A stretch of DNA of 11,448 bases from an uncultured bacterium (GTDB lineage Bacteria > Patescibacteriota > Minisyncoccia > CAIUEV01), in contig CAIUEV010000049.1 of assembly GCA_903898335.1 (NCBI GenBank), positions 1 through 11,448 of the forward strand. Reading direction: 5' to 3'. Position 1 is the first letter of the stretch. Each line of letters starts with the position of its first letter. Below are positions 6,450 through 11,448 of this stretch, one piece after another. The notes beneath the pieces are model-generated. The model ran no database searches, was not told the DNA's origin, and worked only from the letters and a program-made list of their open reading frames with translations. Both the position numbers and the translations under genes were made by a program.

Positions 6450-6845
6450 TTACCAGGGAACTACTCCCAGAAAGTCCTCCAATTCTATGGATAGCTCGTC
6501 GAAAGAAATCGGCTTTCTGATAAAAAGAATTCTTTCGGTAATCCCGATTTTCTTAGCTTCTTCTTTGGCATCATTAACCAGACTAGTCAAGATTACAACC
6601 GGAGCATCAGGGTTTTTATTCCTAAAATCAGCTGCAATCGTAACGCCGGTTTCGCAATCAAAATTCGAAAGCTTGTAGTTAATAGCTAGAATACTGAATT
6701 TTCTCAGTTCTATCAATTTTTTTGTTTTTTCGATGCTGTCGACAAAAAAACAATCAAACCGAGGATTTCGAGACTCTATTAAATCTTTGTACAGGAATAA
6801 AATTGCCTCATTCGTATCAACAATCAAAGCGCTAATTCTTTCCAT
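6450..6845 (-). CDS. Stand-alone receiver-like protein lacking the phosphoacceptor Asp
   Basis: A 131-residue single-domain protein with the CheY-like receiver pattern and no output domain. Strand beta1 reads ALIVDTNE, so only Asp10 of the usual acidic pair remains and the second position is Thr11. The beta3 segment ILAINYKL places Asn56 where the phosphorylated Asp normally sits; the codon (AAC on the minus strand, 6678-6680) confirms this. The switch Thr (Thr87 in VVILTS) and the conserved Lys (Lys111 in IRKPIS) are kept. Such pseudo-receivers usually act as unphosphorylated protein-protein modules, which is inference here. The start is supported by AAAGGA at 6853-6858, seven bases before the ATG. 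It follows lgt by 52 bases on the same strand with no clear promoter or terminator between, so co-transcription is likely. Confidence 0.8.
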   Translation of the reverse strand: MERISALIVDTNEAILFLYKDLIESRNPRFDCFFVDSIEKTKKLIELRKFSILAINYKLSNFDCETGVTIAADFRNKNPDAPVVILTSLVNDAKEEAKKIGITERILFIRKPISFDELSIELEDFLGVVPW

Positions 6846-6897
6846 AGCAATATCCTTTCTCTAAAGTGCTTTTTGCTCAGTTTTTTTTATCTAAAAA

Positions 6898-7719
6898 CTA
6901 ACGTCTGACCTTAGAATTATTTTTTAAAAAAAGCAAGCATTTTTTGTCTTTTAAGTAGTACAGAAAAGCAATCATGACTGTGCCTAATGAAATCCATTGA
7001 GCGAAAGTAAGATTTAGCCATTGCGAATCTCCGCCGGCAATTTCTTCTGCTCGAAAAAAGTCCAGCCAGAAACGACCAAAAACGTAAAACAATAGCGAAA
7101 GTAAAAATATATTTTTAGTTCGCTTCTTTTTTTGTTTAAAGTATAGAAGAAAACCGATGGCTATAAGAAAAATTGCCTCGTAAAGAGCCGGTTCGTGTCG
7201 ATAAGCTCCATCTATCAACATTCTCCAAGGCAAATCGGTAGGTTTTCCCAAATGATCGTGAATGAAAAAACAACCCGTTCGACCGATCGCTAAGCCGAAA
7301 ATCCAAGCCGGGGTAAAAATCTCTCCCAACAGCCAGAAAGAAAGCTTATTTTTTCTTGCCCACCAATATCCGTAACTCAATGCGGCGATAACACCGCCAA
7401 AAAGAGAGAAGCCACCCTCCCAAATTCTAAAAACCGCTCTGAAATCTTTGGTAAAAACCGGCCACTCCTCAACAATAAAAAGAAGTCTTGATCCAATCAA
7501 AATCGCAAAAATCAAATTAAAAGAAAAATTCAGAATTATTTTTTCATCAAACAAAGCCAGCTCCGCAATCCTACCGTTTTTTTTAAGCAGTTTGAGCTTT
7601 GCACCGGCCAATCGAATAGCCAACAGAAAACCGAGAGCGACAGCCAAGCCCCAAGTGTGAATATAGATCGGTCCGAAGGCGAAACCCTCAAAAGCTAAGT
7701 GAGAAAAGAAATCTTTCAT
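6898..7719 (-). CDS. lgt: Prolipoprotein diacylglyceryl transferase
   Basis: A 273-residue polytopic membrane enzyme that transfers diacylglycerol from phosphatidylglycerol to the lipobox Cys of prolipoproteins. The Lgt signature is present in variant form: GRTGCFFIHDHLG (146-158), WEGGFSLFGG (100-109), YRHEPALYE (173-181) and GRFWLDFFR (215-223). Aligned by eye with E. coli Lgt, Arg143 is Arg147, Asn146 is Cys150, Glu151 is Asp155, Gly154 is Gly158, His103 is Phe107, Arg239 is Arg216 and Glu243 is Asp220. GRxGC forms occur in several phyla, so activity is probable. Six or seven helices fit the length. The Lys/Arg-rich tail (258-273) is cytoplasmic or unstructured. No Shine-Dalgarno precedes the ATG at 7719. 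The degenerate receiver gene follows on the same strand. No lipobox protein is encoded in the window. Confidence 0.9.
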   Translation of the reverse strand: MKDFFSHLAFEGFAFGPIYIHTWGLAVALGFLLAIRLAGAKLKLLKKNGRIAELALFDEKIILNFSFNLIFAILIGSRLLFIVEEWPVFTKDFRAVFRIWEGGFSLFGGVIAALSYGYWWARKNKLSFWLLGEIFTPAWIFGLAIGRTGCFFIHDHLGKPTDLPWRMLIDGAYRHEPALYEAIFLIAIGFLLYFKQKKKRTKNIFLLSLLFYVFGRFWLDFFRAEEIAGGDSQWLNLTFAQWISLGTVMIAFLYYLKDKKCLLFLKNNSKVRR

Positions 7720-7740
7720 TTATGTTTTTTAAATCAGTTT

Positions 7741-7769
7741 TTGATATCCACTTATTTATCATTTATTAT
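7741..7769 (+). promoter_or_regulatory. Sigma-70-type promoter for the pilin-like/transglycosylase gene
   Basis: TTGATA (7741-7746), a 17-base spacer, then TATTAT (7764-7769): five of six -10 matches and five of six -35 matches. Transcription would start near 7776, giving a leader of about 20 bases with no Shine-Dalgarno before the ATG at 7797. Confidence 0.6.
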
Positions 7770-7770
7770 A
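7765..7770 (-). promoter_or_regulatory. Possible -10 element of the lgt promoter
   Basis: A perfect TATAAT on the minus strand at 7765-7770 overlaps the plus-strand -10 by five bases. Transcription would start near 7758, about 38 bases before the lgt ATG. The -35 region about 17 bases upstream is only T-rich (TTATTT), so the call rests on the -10 and on position. The surrounding AT-richness makes chance matches easy. Confidence 0.35.
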
Positions 7771-7796
7771 AATAAATAATTTCAAAAAAATAAAAA

Positions 7797-9782
7797 ATGG
7801 ACCAATCGCTTATCGGCTGTGATGGCTTAAGCTGCGATATTTGTTCTTTGGTAGCTTCTTTGGCGAGTATTATCTCATTGTTATTGGCATTGAGTTTCGC
7901 CGTCGGCTTACTTTTCCTTGTTTACTCCGGCTTACTTCGTATTTTCTCATGGGGAGATGAGCGTAAAATAAAATTAGCAAAAAATGGCTTTAAATATAGC
8001 GTTTATGGTTTTCTCATCTGCCTGTTGAGCTATCTAATGGTAAATTCAATTTATAGAACGCTTGGATTTAAAGGTGAAAAATGGTGGGAGATAGAATGTC
8101 CCGCTAATCATGAAAATGATTCTGCCGGTGAAAATTCGAATGTTCAATATCGTAATGAGATACCTTTGGGTCAAATCGGAGCGAGAAACAATCCGGTTCT
8201 GATAGACAATCTCGAGTCTTTTATTTCTGACGTCTCTGCTGATCAATATTTCTTTATTCGAGGTTTGAGCGCTCAATCGCTCAGTAAATCAGTCAATGAT
8301 TTAAGCGTGGTCATCAGAGAAAGTGAGACTAACGGAAAAAATATTTTTGCCGTTTTACCCGAGTCGGTAGCTGATGACGTATCAGATGTTGAGTCTAGAT
8401 TGATTAATCTTGGGGAAATGATGGAAGGAGACAGCCAAACCGACACTGATAATTTAACTCAGTTTCTGAAAAGATTTATTGAAGTTGCTCCAACTGGCAT
8501 CATTCCTTTAGTTACGGTTACCGATAAAGAAATACCGCCCAGCTTCGAAAATATTTGGCCTAAAGATGAAAATCTTGAGTCGCTGGCCAGTATTTTAAGG
8601 GGCGTAGTTTATGAGGAAAATCCGATTTTCTCCGGTCAAGAAGAGACAGACGGGTCGGGTTTCACAATCAATTTGAAATACGATGAGAAAAATAATCGAT
8701 ACTATCTTGATCCGGAAAAACCGGTAAGTTTGGAATTTGATCCGGGAGTTGACAGAAAAGTAGCGGAAGAGGCAACCGTCCAGATTGCCGACACGATCAC
8801 CGCTCTCCTGCCGGACAATAAATACGAAGATGTCTATCCGGTTATTAGCAATTTAATGGGCAGTGCCGAAAGAACTTCTTTAGCTCCGCTGCCGGATGCG
8901 GTTGTCAAAACGGTCGGATCAAAGAGTGTTACTTCCGAAGACGTCAGCCTTTTGGAAAATTTTATTCGCAATAAAGTTTTGAATCAAGAGAGCCCGGGAA
9001 CTGAGATATTCTCTCCAAAGGCTGCGCCTCAAACACCGGAAGATGCAAAGCCGGTCACGCCATCGCCTTCGACCTCGACTGGCTTGCCAAGCGGGGGAAT
9101 ACTGCCTTCGTCCGGCTCAATCGACTATTCTTCCGCTTTGCCCTCGGGCGAGATTGACAAAAGAATCTCGGCAATCTCCAATTACGATGTTTCTCAGCTC
9201 AAAAAAAATGTGGCTACCGATCGGGTTCTCAATTCGGAAGAAAGAAAGGAACTAAATAAGATGTTGAAAGGCTTGCAGCAGGAAATAGCAGAGAATACTC
9301 AAACCATGAATATCCCGACGGAACTTTTAATGTGCATTTTTGAAAAAGAATCGAATTTCGATGGCGGAGCCAGAAGCGAAACCGGCTGCTCCGGCATAGG
9401 CCAAGTTTGTATGGCGGAAACTACTATTGCTGTTGCACAGATGAAAAAATATGCGCCTAAACATTTTGAAGCTTTTGCCAAAAAATTTGCTGAAAAAGGA
9501 AAGGATATGGAGAAAATATGCGCCAATAAGGTGAAGAATGCTAATGAGCAGAAGAGAGGGTTGCTTAGAACGGATGTCAATTTTGGAGCGGCGGTTGCCT
9601 ATATGTTGGCTGATTACAAAAAAAGAGGAGGCGGGAATAAGGGGAAACCGATAGGTAACGATAAAGATTTGGCAAGATTGACTAACAATTATGGACCGGG
9701 TAATTCCGATTATTCCGCTTCGATTATGCGCTGCATGAAGAATAACAGCTGGCTTATAGATCGTCGGAAAAATAAAAAATAA
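7797..9782 (+). CDS. T4SS pilin-like membrane module fused to a lytic transglycosylase (SLT) domain
   Basis: A 661-residue protein. The N-terminus has two helices (about 19-48 and 65-88) joined by a basic loop with a WGDERKIKLAKNGFKYS core. This matches the VirB2/T4SS-pilin-like two-helix modules common in Patescibacteria (GGxxYxxSxGdeekxxkAK type). The positive loop suggests both termini lie outside the cytoplasm. Residues 110-400 show no domain I recognise. A Pro/Ser/Thr-rich linker follows (about 402-440). The C-terminus (about 500-650) is an SLT-type domain: ESNF with likely catalytic Glu518, then GCSGIGQ (530-536), and a late NNYGPG. This predicts cleavage of peptidoglycan glycan strands, perhaps to open the wall for an envelope-spanning apparatus. 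Paired Cys (513, 531, 538) may form disulfides. No Shine-Dalgarno precedes the ATG. No other secretion gene is adjacent. Confidence 0.82.
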   Translation: MDQSLIGCDGLSCDICSLVASLASIISLLLALSFAVGLLFLVYSGLLRIFSWGDERKIKLAKNGFKYSVYGFLICLLSYLMVNSIYRTLGFKGEKWWEIECPANHENDSAGENSNVQYRNEIPLGQIGARNNPVLIDNLESFISDVSADQYFFIRGLSAQSLSKSVNDLSVVIRESETNGKNIFAVLPESVADDVSDVESRLINLGEMMEGDSQTDTDNLTQFLKRFIEVAPTGIIPLVTVTDKEIPPSFENIWPKDENLESLASILRGVVYEENPIFSGQEETDGSGFTINLKYDEKNNRYYLDPEKPVSLEFDPGVDRKVAEEATVQIADTITALLPDNKYEDVYPVISNLMGSAERTSLAPLPDAVVKTVGSKSVTSEDVSLLENFIRNKVLNQESPGTEIFSPKAAPQTPEDAKPVTPSPSTSTGLPSGGILPSSGSIDYSSALPSGEIDKRISAISNYDVSQLKKNVATDRVLNSEERKELNKMLKGLQQEIAENTQTMNIPTELLMCIFEKESNFDGGARSETGCSGIGQVCMAETTIAVAQMKKYAPKHFEAFAKKFAEKGKDMEKICANKVKNANEQKRGLLRTDVNFGAAVAYMLADYKKRGGGNKGKPIGNDKDLARLTNNYGPGNSDYSASIMRCMKNNSWLIDRRKNKK

Positions 9783-9797
9783 TTTCAAAAACAAAAA

Positions 9798-9823
9798 AAA
9801 GCACAGTTTTTAGGCTGTGCTTT
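9798..9823. terminator. Bidirectional rho-independent terminator
   Basis: AAAGCACAG (9798-9806) pairs with CTGTGCTTT (9815-9823) around an eight-base loop. On the minus strand the hairpin is followed by eight Ts (from the A-run at 9793-9800), making a strong terminator for the receiver gene. On the plus strand only three Ts follow, so termination of the transglycosylase transcript may be weaker. Confidence 0.83.
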
Positions 9824-9829
9824 CGTGGT

Positions 9830-10222
9830 TTATTGATTTTTCTCAATAGTTAGCTTTAATGAGTCTAAAGAGAATGGTTTGACTATAGCAACGTTGGCCA
9901 ATGAGAAAGCATCGACAACGTCCAAGTGCTTCTGTGATCCGGAAACGGCGATGATAAAACATTTTTGACCGTAATTTCTACGAATTTCTTGAATAAGCTC
10001 ATAACCATTCATAACCGGCATTTGTAGATCCGTTATTATTATCGGACAAAAATCTTTTTTGAGTAAGTCAAGTGCCTCTTGACCATTAAAAGCTGTTCTG
10101 GCCTCGTATCCTAACAGATCAAGCCAGGCTCTTCCCAGTTCGACAATTGACTTGTCATCGTCAACCCACAAAATTTTTATTTTTTGTAGATCACTGTTTT
10201 GGATGGTAATCGATTTTCCCAT
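9830..10222 (-). CDS. Stand-alone response regulator receiver protein
   Basis: A 130-residue single-domain receiver numbered from the ATG at 10222. All phosphorylation-site residues are present: Asp21 and Asp22 in WVDDDK, phosphoacceptor Asp65 in IITDLQMPVMNG, Ser94 in AVSGS and Lys115 in IVKPF. There is no DNA-binding or enzymatic output domain, so it should act by protein contact, as CheY or Spo0F do, or as a phosphorelay intermediate. No histidine kinase is in the window. A TTG further upstream (10246) extends the frame by eight residues, but the strong AGGGAGGG just before 10222 decides for the ATG. It has its own consensus-like promoter, an inverted repeat at the predicted transcription start, and a strong terminator, so it is monocistronic. 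Confidence 0.88.
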   Translation of the reverse strand: MGKSITIQNSDLQKIKILWVDDDKSIVELGRAWLDLLGYEARTAFNGQEALDLLKKDFCPIIITDLQMPVMNGYELIQEIRRNYGQKCFIIAVSGSQKHLDVVDAFSLANVAIVKPFSLDSLKLTIEKNQ

Positions 10223-10226
10223 ATAT

Positions 10227-10234
10227 CCCTCCCT
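10227..10234 (-). promoter_or_regulatory. Strong ribosome binding site that decides the receiver start
   Basis: AGGGAGGG on the minus strand (10227-10234) contains the GGAGG core, which ends five bases before the ATG at 10222. The TTG alternative at 10246 has no such sequence before it, and its reading would pass through this site. Confidence 0.75.
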
Positions 10235-10247
10235 TAGTTTTTTCAAA

Positions 10248-10264
10248 GAACATCATTAATGTTC
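10248..10264. repeat. Inverted repeat at the receiver gene's predicted transcription start
   Basis: GAACAT (10248-10253), five bases, then ATGTTC (10259-10264): perfect six-base arms. It begins three bases downstream of the -10 and spans the expected start near 10260. This is a typical repressor-operator position; a small 5' hairpin in the mRNA is the alternative. Confidence 0.5.
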
Positions 10265-10266
10265 GA

Positions 10267-10294
10267 ATTATCGACCAAATCTTTTAATTGTCAA
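10267..10294 (-). promoter_or_regulatory. Sigma-70-type promoter for the intact receiver gene
   Basis: Read on the minus strand: TTGACA (10289-10294), a 16-base spacer, then GATAAT (10267-10272). The -35 is perfect and the -10 matches at five of six positions. Transcription would start near 10260, about 38 bases before the ATG. Confidence 0.68.
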
Positions 10295-10310
10295 CCGTTT
10301 CAACCGATTA

Positions 10311-10340
10311 TTGGTAGAAAATAAAACAAAAAGCTAAACT
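10311..10340 (+). promoter_or_regulatory. Weak candidate promoter for the glycosyltransferase pair
   Basis: TTGGTA (10311-10316), an 18-base spacer, then TAAACT (10335-10340), four of six matches in each box. It would start transcription near 10347, about 20 bases before the ATG at 10368. It is the best plus-strand candidate in this gap but is close to background for such AT-rich sequence. Confidence 0.33.
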
Positions 10341-10367
10341 TAATTTGGCAGATATCTAAGTTTGATT

Positions 10368-11087
10368 ATGGAAAAAAAACGTTTGAAAGTCTCGGTGGTG
10401 TTACCGGCTTACAATGCGGCCAAAACTCTGAAAAAAACAGTGGCGGAGATTGACCGTGCGATTGTTGATGAAGTTATATTGGTCGATGATTTCAGTGGAG
10501 ATGAGACTTTGAAAGTGGCTCGTAGTTTAGATTTGGTAATAGTCAAACACAGAAACAATCGGGGTTACGGAGCCAATCAGAAAACTTGTTACCGTACCGC
10601 TTTAAAGAGGGGCGCTGATATTGTAGTAATGCTCCATCCGGATTATCAGTACGATCCGAAACTGATTAAACATTTTGTGGCTTTAATCAAGGAAGATTAT
10701 TTCGATGTTATGTTGGGATCAAGAGTGCGCAGTCGAAGAGAGGCCTTGGCCGGGGGGATGCCGGTTTACAAATATTACGCCAATAGAATTTTGACCCTGC
10801 TGGAAAATTTGGCGACCGGCCACAATCTTTCCGAGTGGCATACCGGTATGAGAGCTTATCGAAGAAAGGTGCTGGAAAATCTGGAATTTAAAAAATATTC
10901 CGACGATTTTTTCTTTGATAGTCAAATGCTTTTCGGTATCGTAGCTAAAAAATATCGGATAGGAGAAATTTCGGTTCCGGTTGTTTATTTTCCCGAAGCT
11001 TCCAGCATCAATTTCAGAAGAAGCTTTAAGTACGGACTGGAAACGCTTTGGTTGGCAACTAAATTTTGGTTTCGAGGTTTAAAATAA
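10368..11087 (+). CDS. GT2 glycosyltransferase, dolichyl/polyprenyl-phosphate-mannose-synthase-like
   Basis: A 239-residue cytoplasmic or membrane-associated GT-A enzyme, numbered from the ATG at 10368; a TTG at 10362 would add two residues. The GT2 order is clear: VVLPAYNAAKTL (10-21), VILVDDFSGDET with Asp40 and Asp41, NNRGYGANQK (63-72), and LHPDYQYDP (89-97) as the DxD-like metal and nucleotide site. The acceptor motif HTGMRAYRR and a SDDFFFDSQML segment follow. There are no C-terminal membrane helices, as in the short Dpm1-like class. The likely reaction is transfer of a sugar from a nucleotide donor to polyprenyl phosphate; the sugar is not determinable. The next gene, five bases on, encodes a GT-C enzyme of the type that uses such lipid-linked sugars, so the two probably act in sequence in protein or envelope glycosylation. 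No Shine-Dalgarno is seen. Confidence 0.85.
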   Translation: MEKKRLKVSVVLPAYNAAKTLKKTVAEIDRAIVDEVILVDDFSGDETLKVARSLDLVIVKHRNNRGYGANQKTCYRTALKRGADIVVMLHPDYQYDPKLIKHFVALIKEDYFDVMLGSRVRSRREALAGGMPVYKYYANRILTLLENLATGHNLSEWHTGMRAYRRKVLENLEFKKYSDDFFFDSQMLFGIVAKKYRIGEISVPVVYFPEASSINFRRSFKYGLETLWLATKFWFRGLK

Positions 11088-11092
11088 ATAAA

Positions 11093-11448
11093 ATGCAGCA
11101 GAGAAAAAAAATATTTTTTTTCAGTTTGGATTTCTGGCTTTCTTTTTGGCCGGGCGCTTTATTGATATCCGCTATCGGTCTGTCGCTTTATTTTAAGTCG
11201 ATTTTTTTTCAGTTTGTCTATTTGGATGACAACTCTTTGATTCTTGATAATATCGAATTTTTAAAAAATTTATCAAACTTACCTCAAGCTTTTTTAAAGG
11301 ATGTTTTTCAGGCTGATCACGGTTTGGCCGCTTATTACAGGCCGATGCTGACGATTTCTTTCATGACGGATGCCATTTTTAGTGGGGAAAACCCTCTCGC
11401 CTACCATGTTTCCAATGTTCTTATTCACCTAATCGCGGCCGTTCTTCT
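11093..11448 (+). CDS. Partial GT-C membrane glycosyltransferase, O-mannosyltransferase (TMTC/PMT)-like, cut by window edge
   Basis: An ATG at 11093 opens a frame that runs to the right edge (118 full codons). The start is basic (MQQRKK) and leads into a hydrophobic segment (about residues 13-43). Then comes FVYLDDNSLILDN with the Asp-Asp pair at 45-46, YYRPMLTIS at 81-89, and NPLAYHVSNVLIHLIAAVL at 100-118, which enters a second helix. This matches the N-terminus of multi-membrane GT-C enzymes of the TMTC/PMT type, often followed by TPR repeats. There an acidic residue in the first outer loop takes part in catalysis, and the FDD, YRPL and HLxNxxxH motifs recur. Such enzymes transfer a sugar from a polyprenyl-phosphate carrier to proteins outside the cytoplasm. 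It starts five bases after the GT2 stop with no Shine-Dalgarno, so translational coupling is likely. The C-terminal part is not visible. Confidence 0.72.
   Translation, partial: MQQRKKIFFFSLDFWLSFWPGALLISAIGLSLYFKSIFFQFVYLDDNSLILDNIEFLKNLSNLPQAFLKDVFQADHGLAAYYRPMLTISFMTDAIFSGENPLAYHVSNVLIHLIAAVL

Noticed and set aside
7720..7796. AT-rich stretch between lgt and the fusion gene as a replication origin or attachment site
   Set aside because: Only 77 bases, with no DnaA-box cluster and no flanking direct repeat or integrase gene. Divergent promoters explain it better.
7797..7850. Cys8 in the pilin-like N-terminus as a lipobox that Lgt would modify
   Set aside because: Only seven residues precede it, with no basic region or hydrophobic signal core, so it is not a lipoprotein signal.
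9299..9794. Minus-strand frames of 93 and 155 codons under the SLT domain
   Set aside because: The plus frame carries a recognisable catalytic domain. The antisense frames have no start signal and the 155-codon one runs almost into the terminator.
10223..10246. TTG start adding eight residues to the intact receiver
   Set aside because: The extension would translate through the strong ribosome binding site of the ATG at 10222 and has no site of its own.

Overview
The window reads as chromosomal DNA of a small-genome bacterium using the standard bacterial code. UGA ends only the first gene, and no internal UGA interrupts a domain. Base composition is moderate to low GC with AT-rich intergenic gaps. 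I favour a member of the Patescibacteria (Candidate Phyla Radiation), perhaps Parcubacteria-like. The reasons are a two-helix type IV secretion pilin-like module fused to a lytic transglycosylase, an Lgt with the divergent GRxGC active-site loop, a small Cys-rich protein of a kind I associate with that group, and several genes without a Shine-Dalgarno. This is inference: there is no rRNA or ribosomal protein marker here.

Layout. (1) 15-4040 (+): a 1341-residue secreted modular protein with a signal peptide, a Lys/Tyr-rich module, eight InlB/Flg_new-type repeats, a TIG-like domain, a DUF1566/Lcl-like domain, a ninth repeat and a C-terminal calcineurin-like phosphoesterase. (2) 4135-4344 (+): a 69-residue two-helix membrane protein behind a strong extended -10 promoter. 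(3) 4416-4892 (-): a Cys-rich, probably zinc-binding protein. (4) 5096-6376 (+): a NapH/NosR-type membrane polyferredoxin, divergent from gene 3 with closely packed promoters. (5) 6450-6845 (-): a degenerate stand-alone receiver domain lacking the phosphoacceptor Asp. (6) 6898-7719 (-): Lgt. (7) 7797-9782 (+): the pilin-like/transglycosylase fusion. (8) 9830-10222 (-): an intact stand-alone receiver protein with an inverted repeat at its predicted transcription start. (9) 10368-11087 (+): a dolichyl-phosphate-mannose-synthase-like GT2 glycosyltransferase. (10) 11093 to the window edge (+): the start of a multi-membrane GT-C glycosyltransferase, cut by the edge.

How the genes relate. Most code for envelope or surface functions: a large exoprotein, lipoprotein maturation, peptidoglycan cleavage tied to a secretion-like membrane module, and a likely lipid-linked sugar synthase plus transferase pair. 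Two single-domain receivers lie among them without a histidine kinase. Gene order is strongly alternating. Each of the three convergent junctions carries one compact hairpin with T-runs usable from both sides, so most genes look like their own transcription unit. The likely co-transcribed pairs are lgt with the degenerate receiver gene, and the GT2/GT-C pair. I found no tRNA, rRNA, CRISPR array, insertion sequence, attachment site or phage gene. No intergenic gap exceeds about 205 bases.
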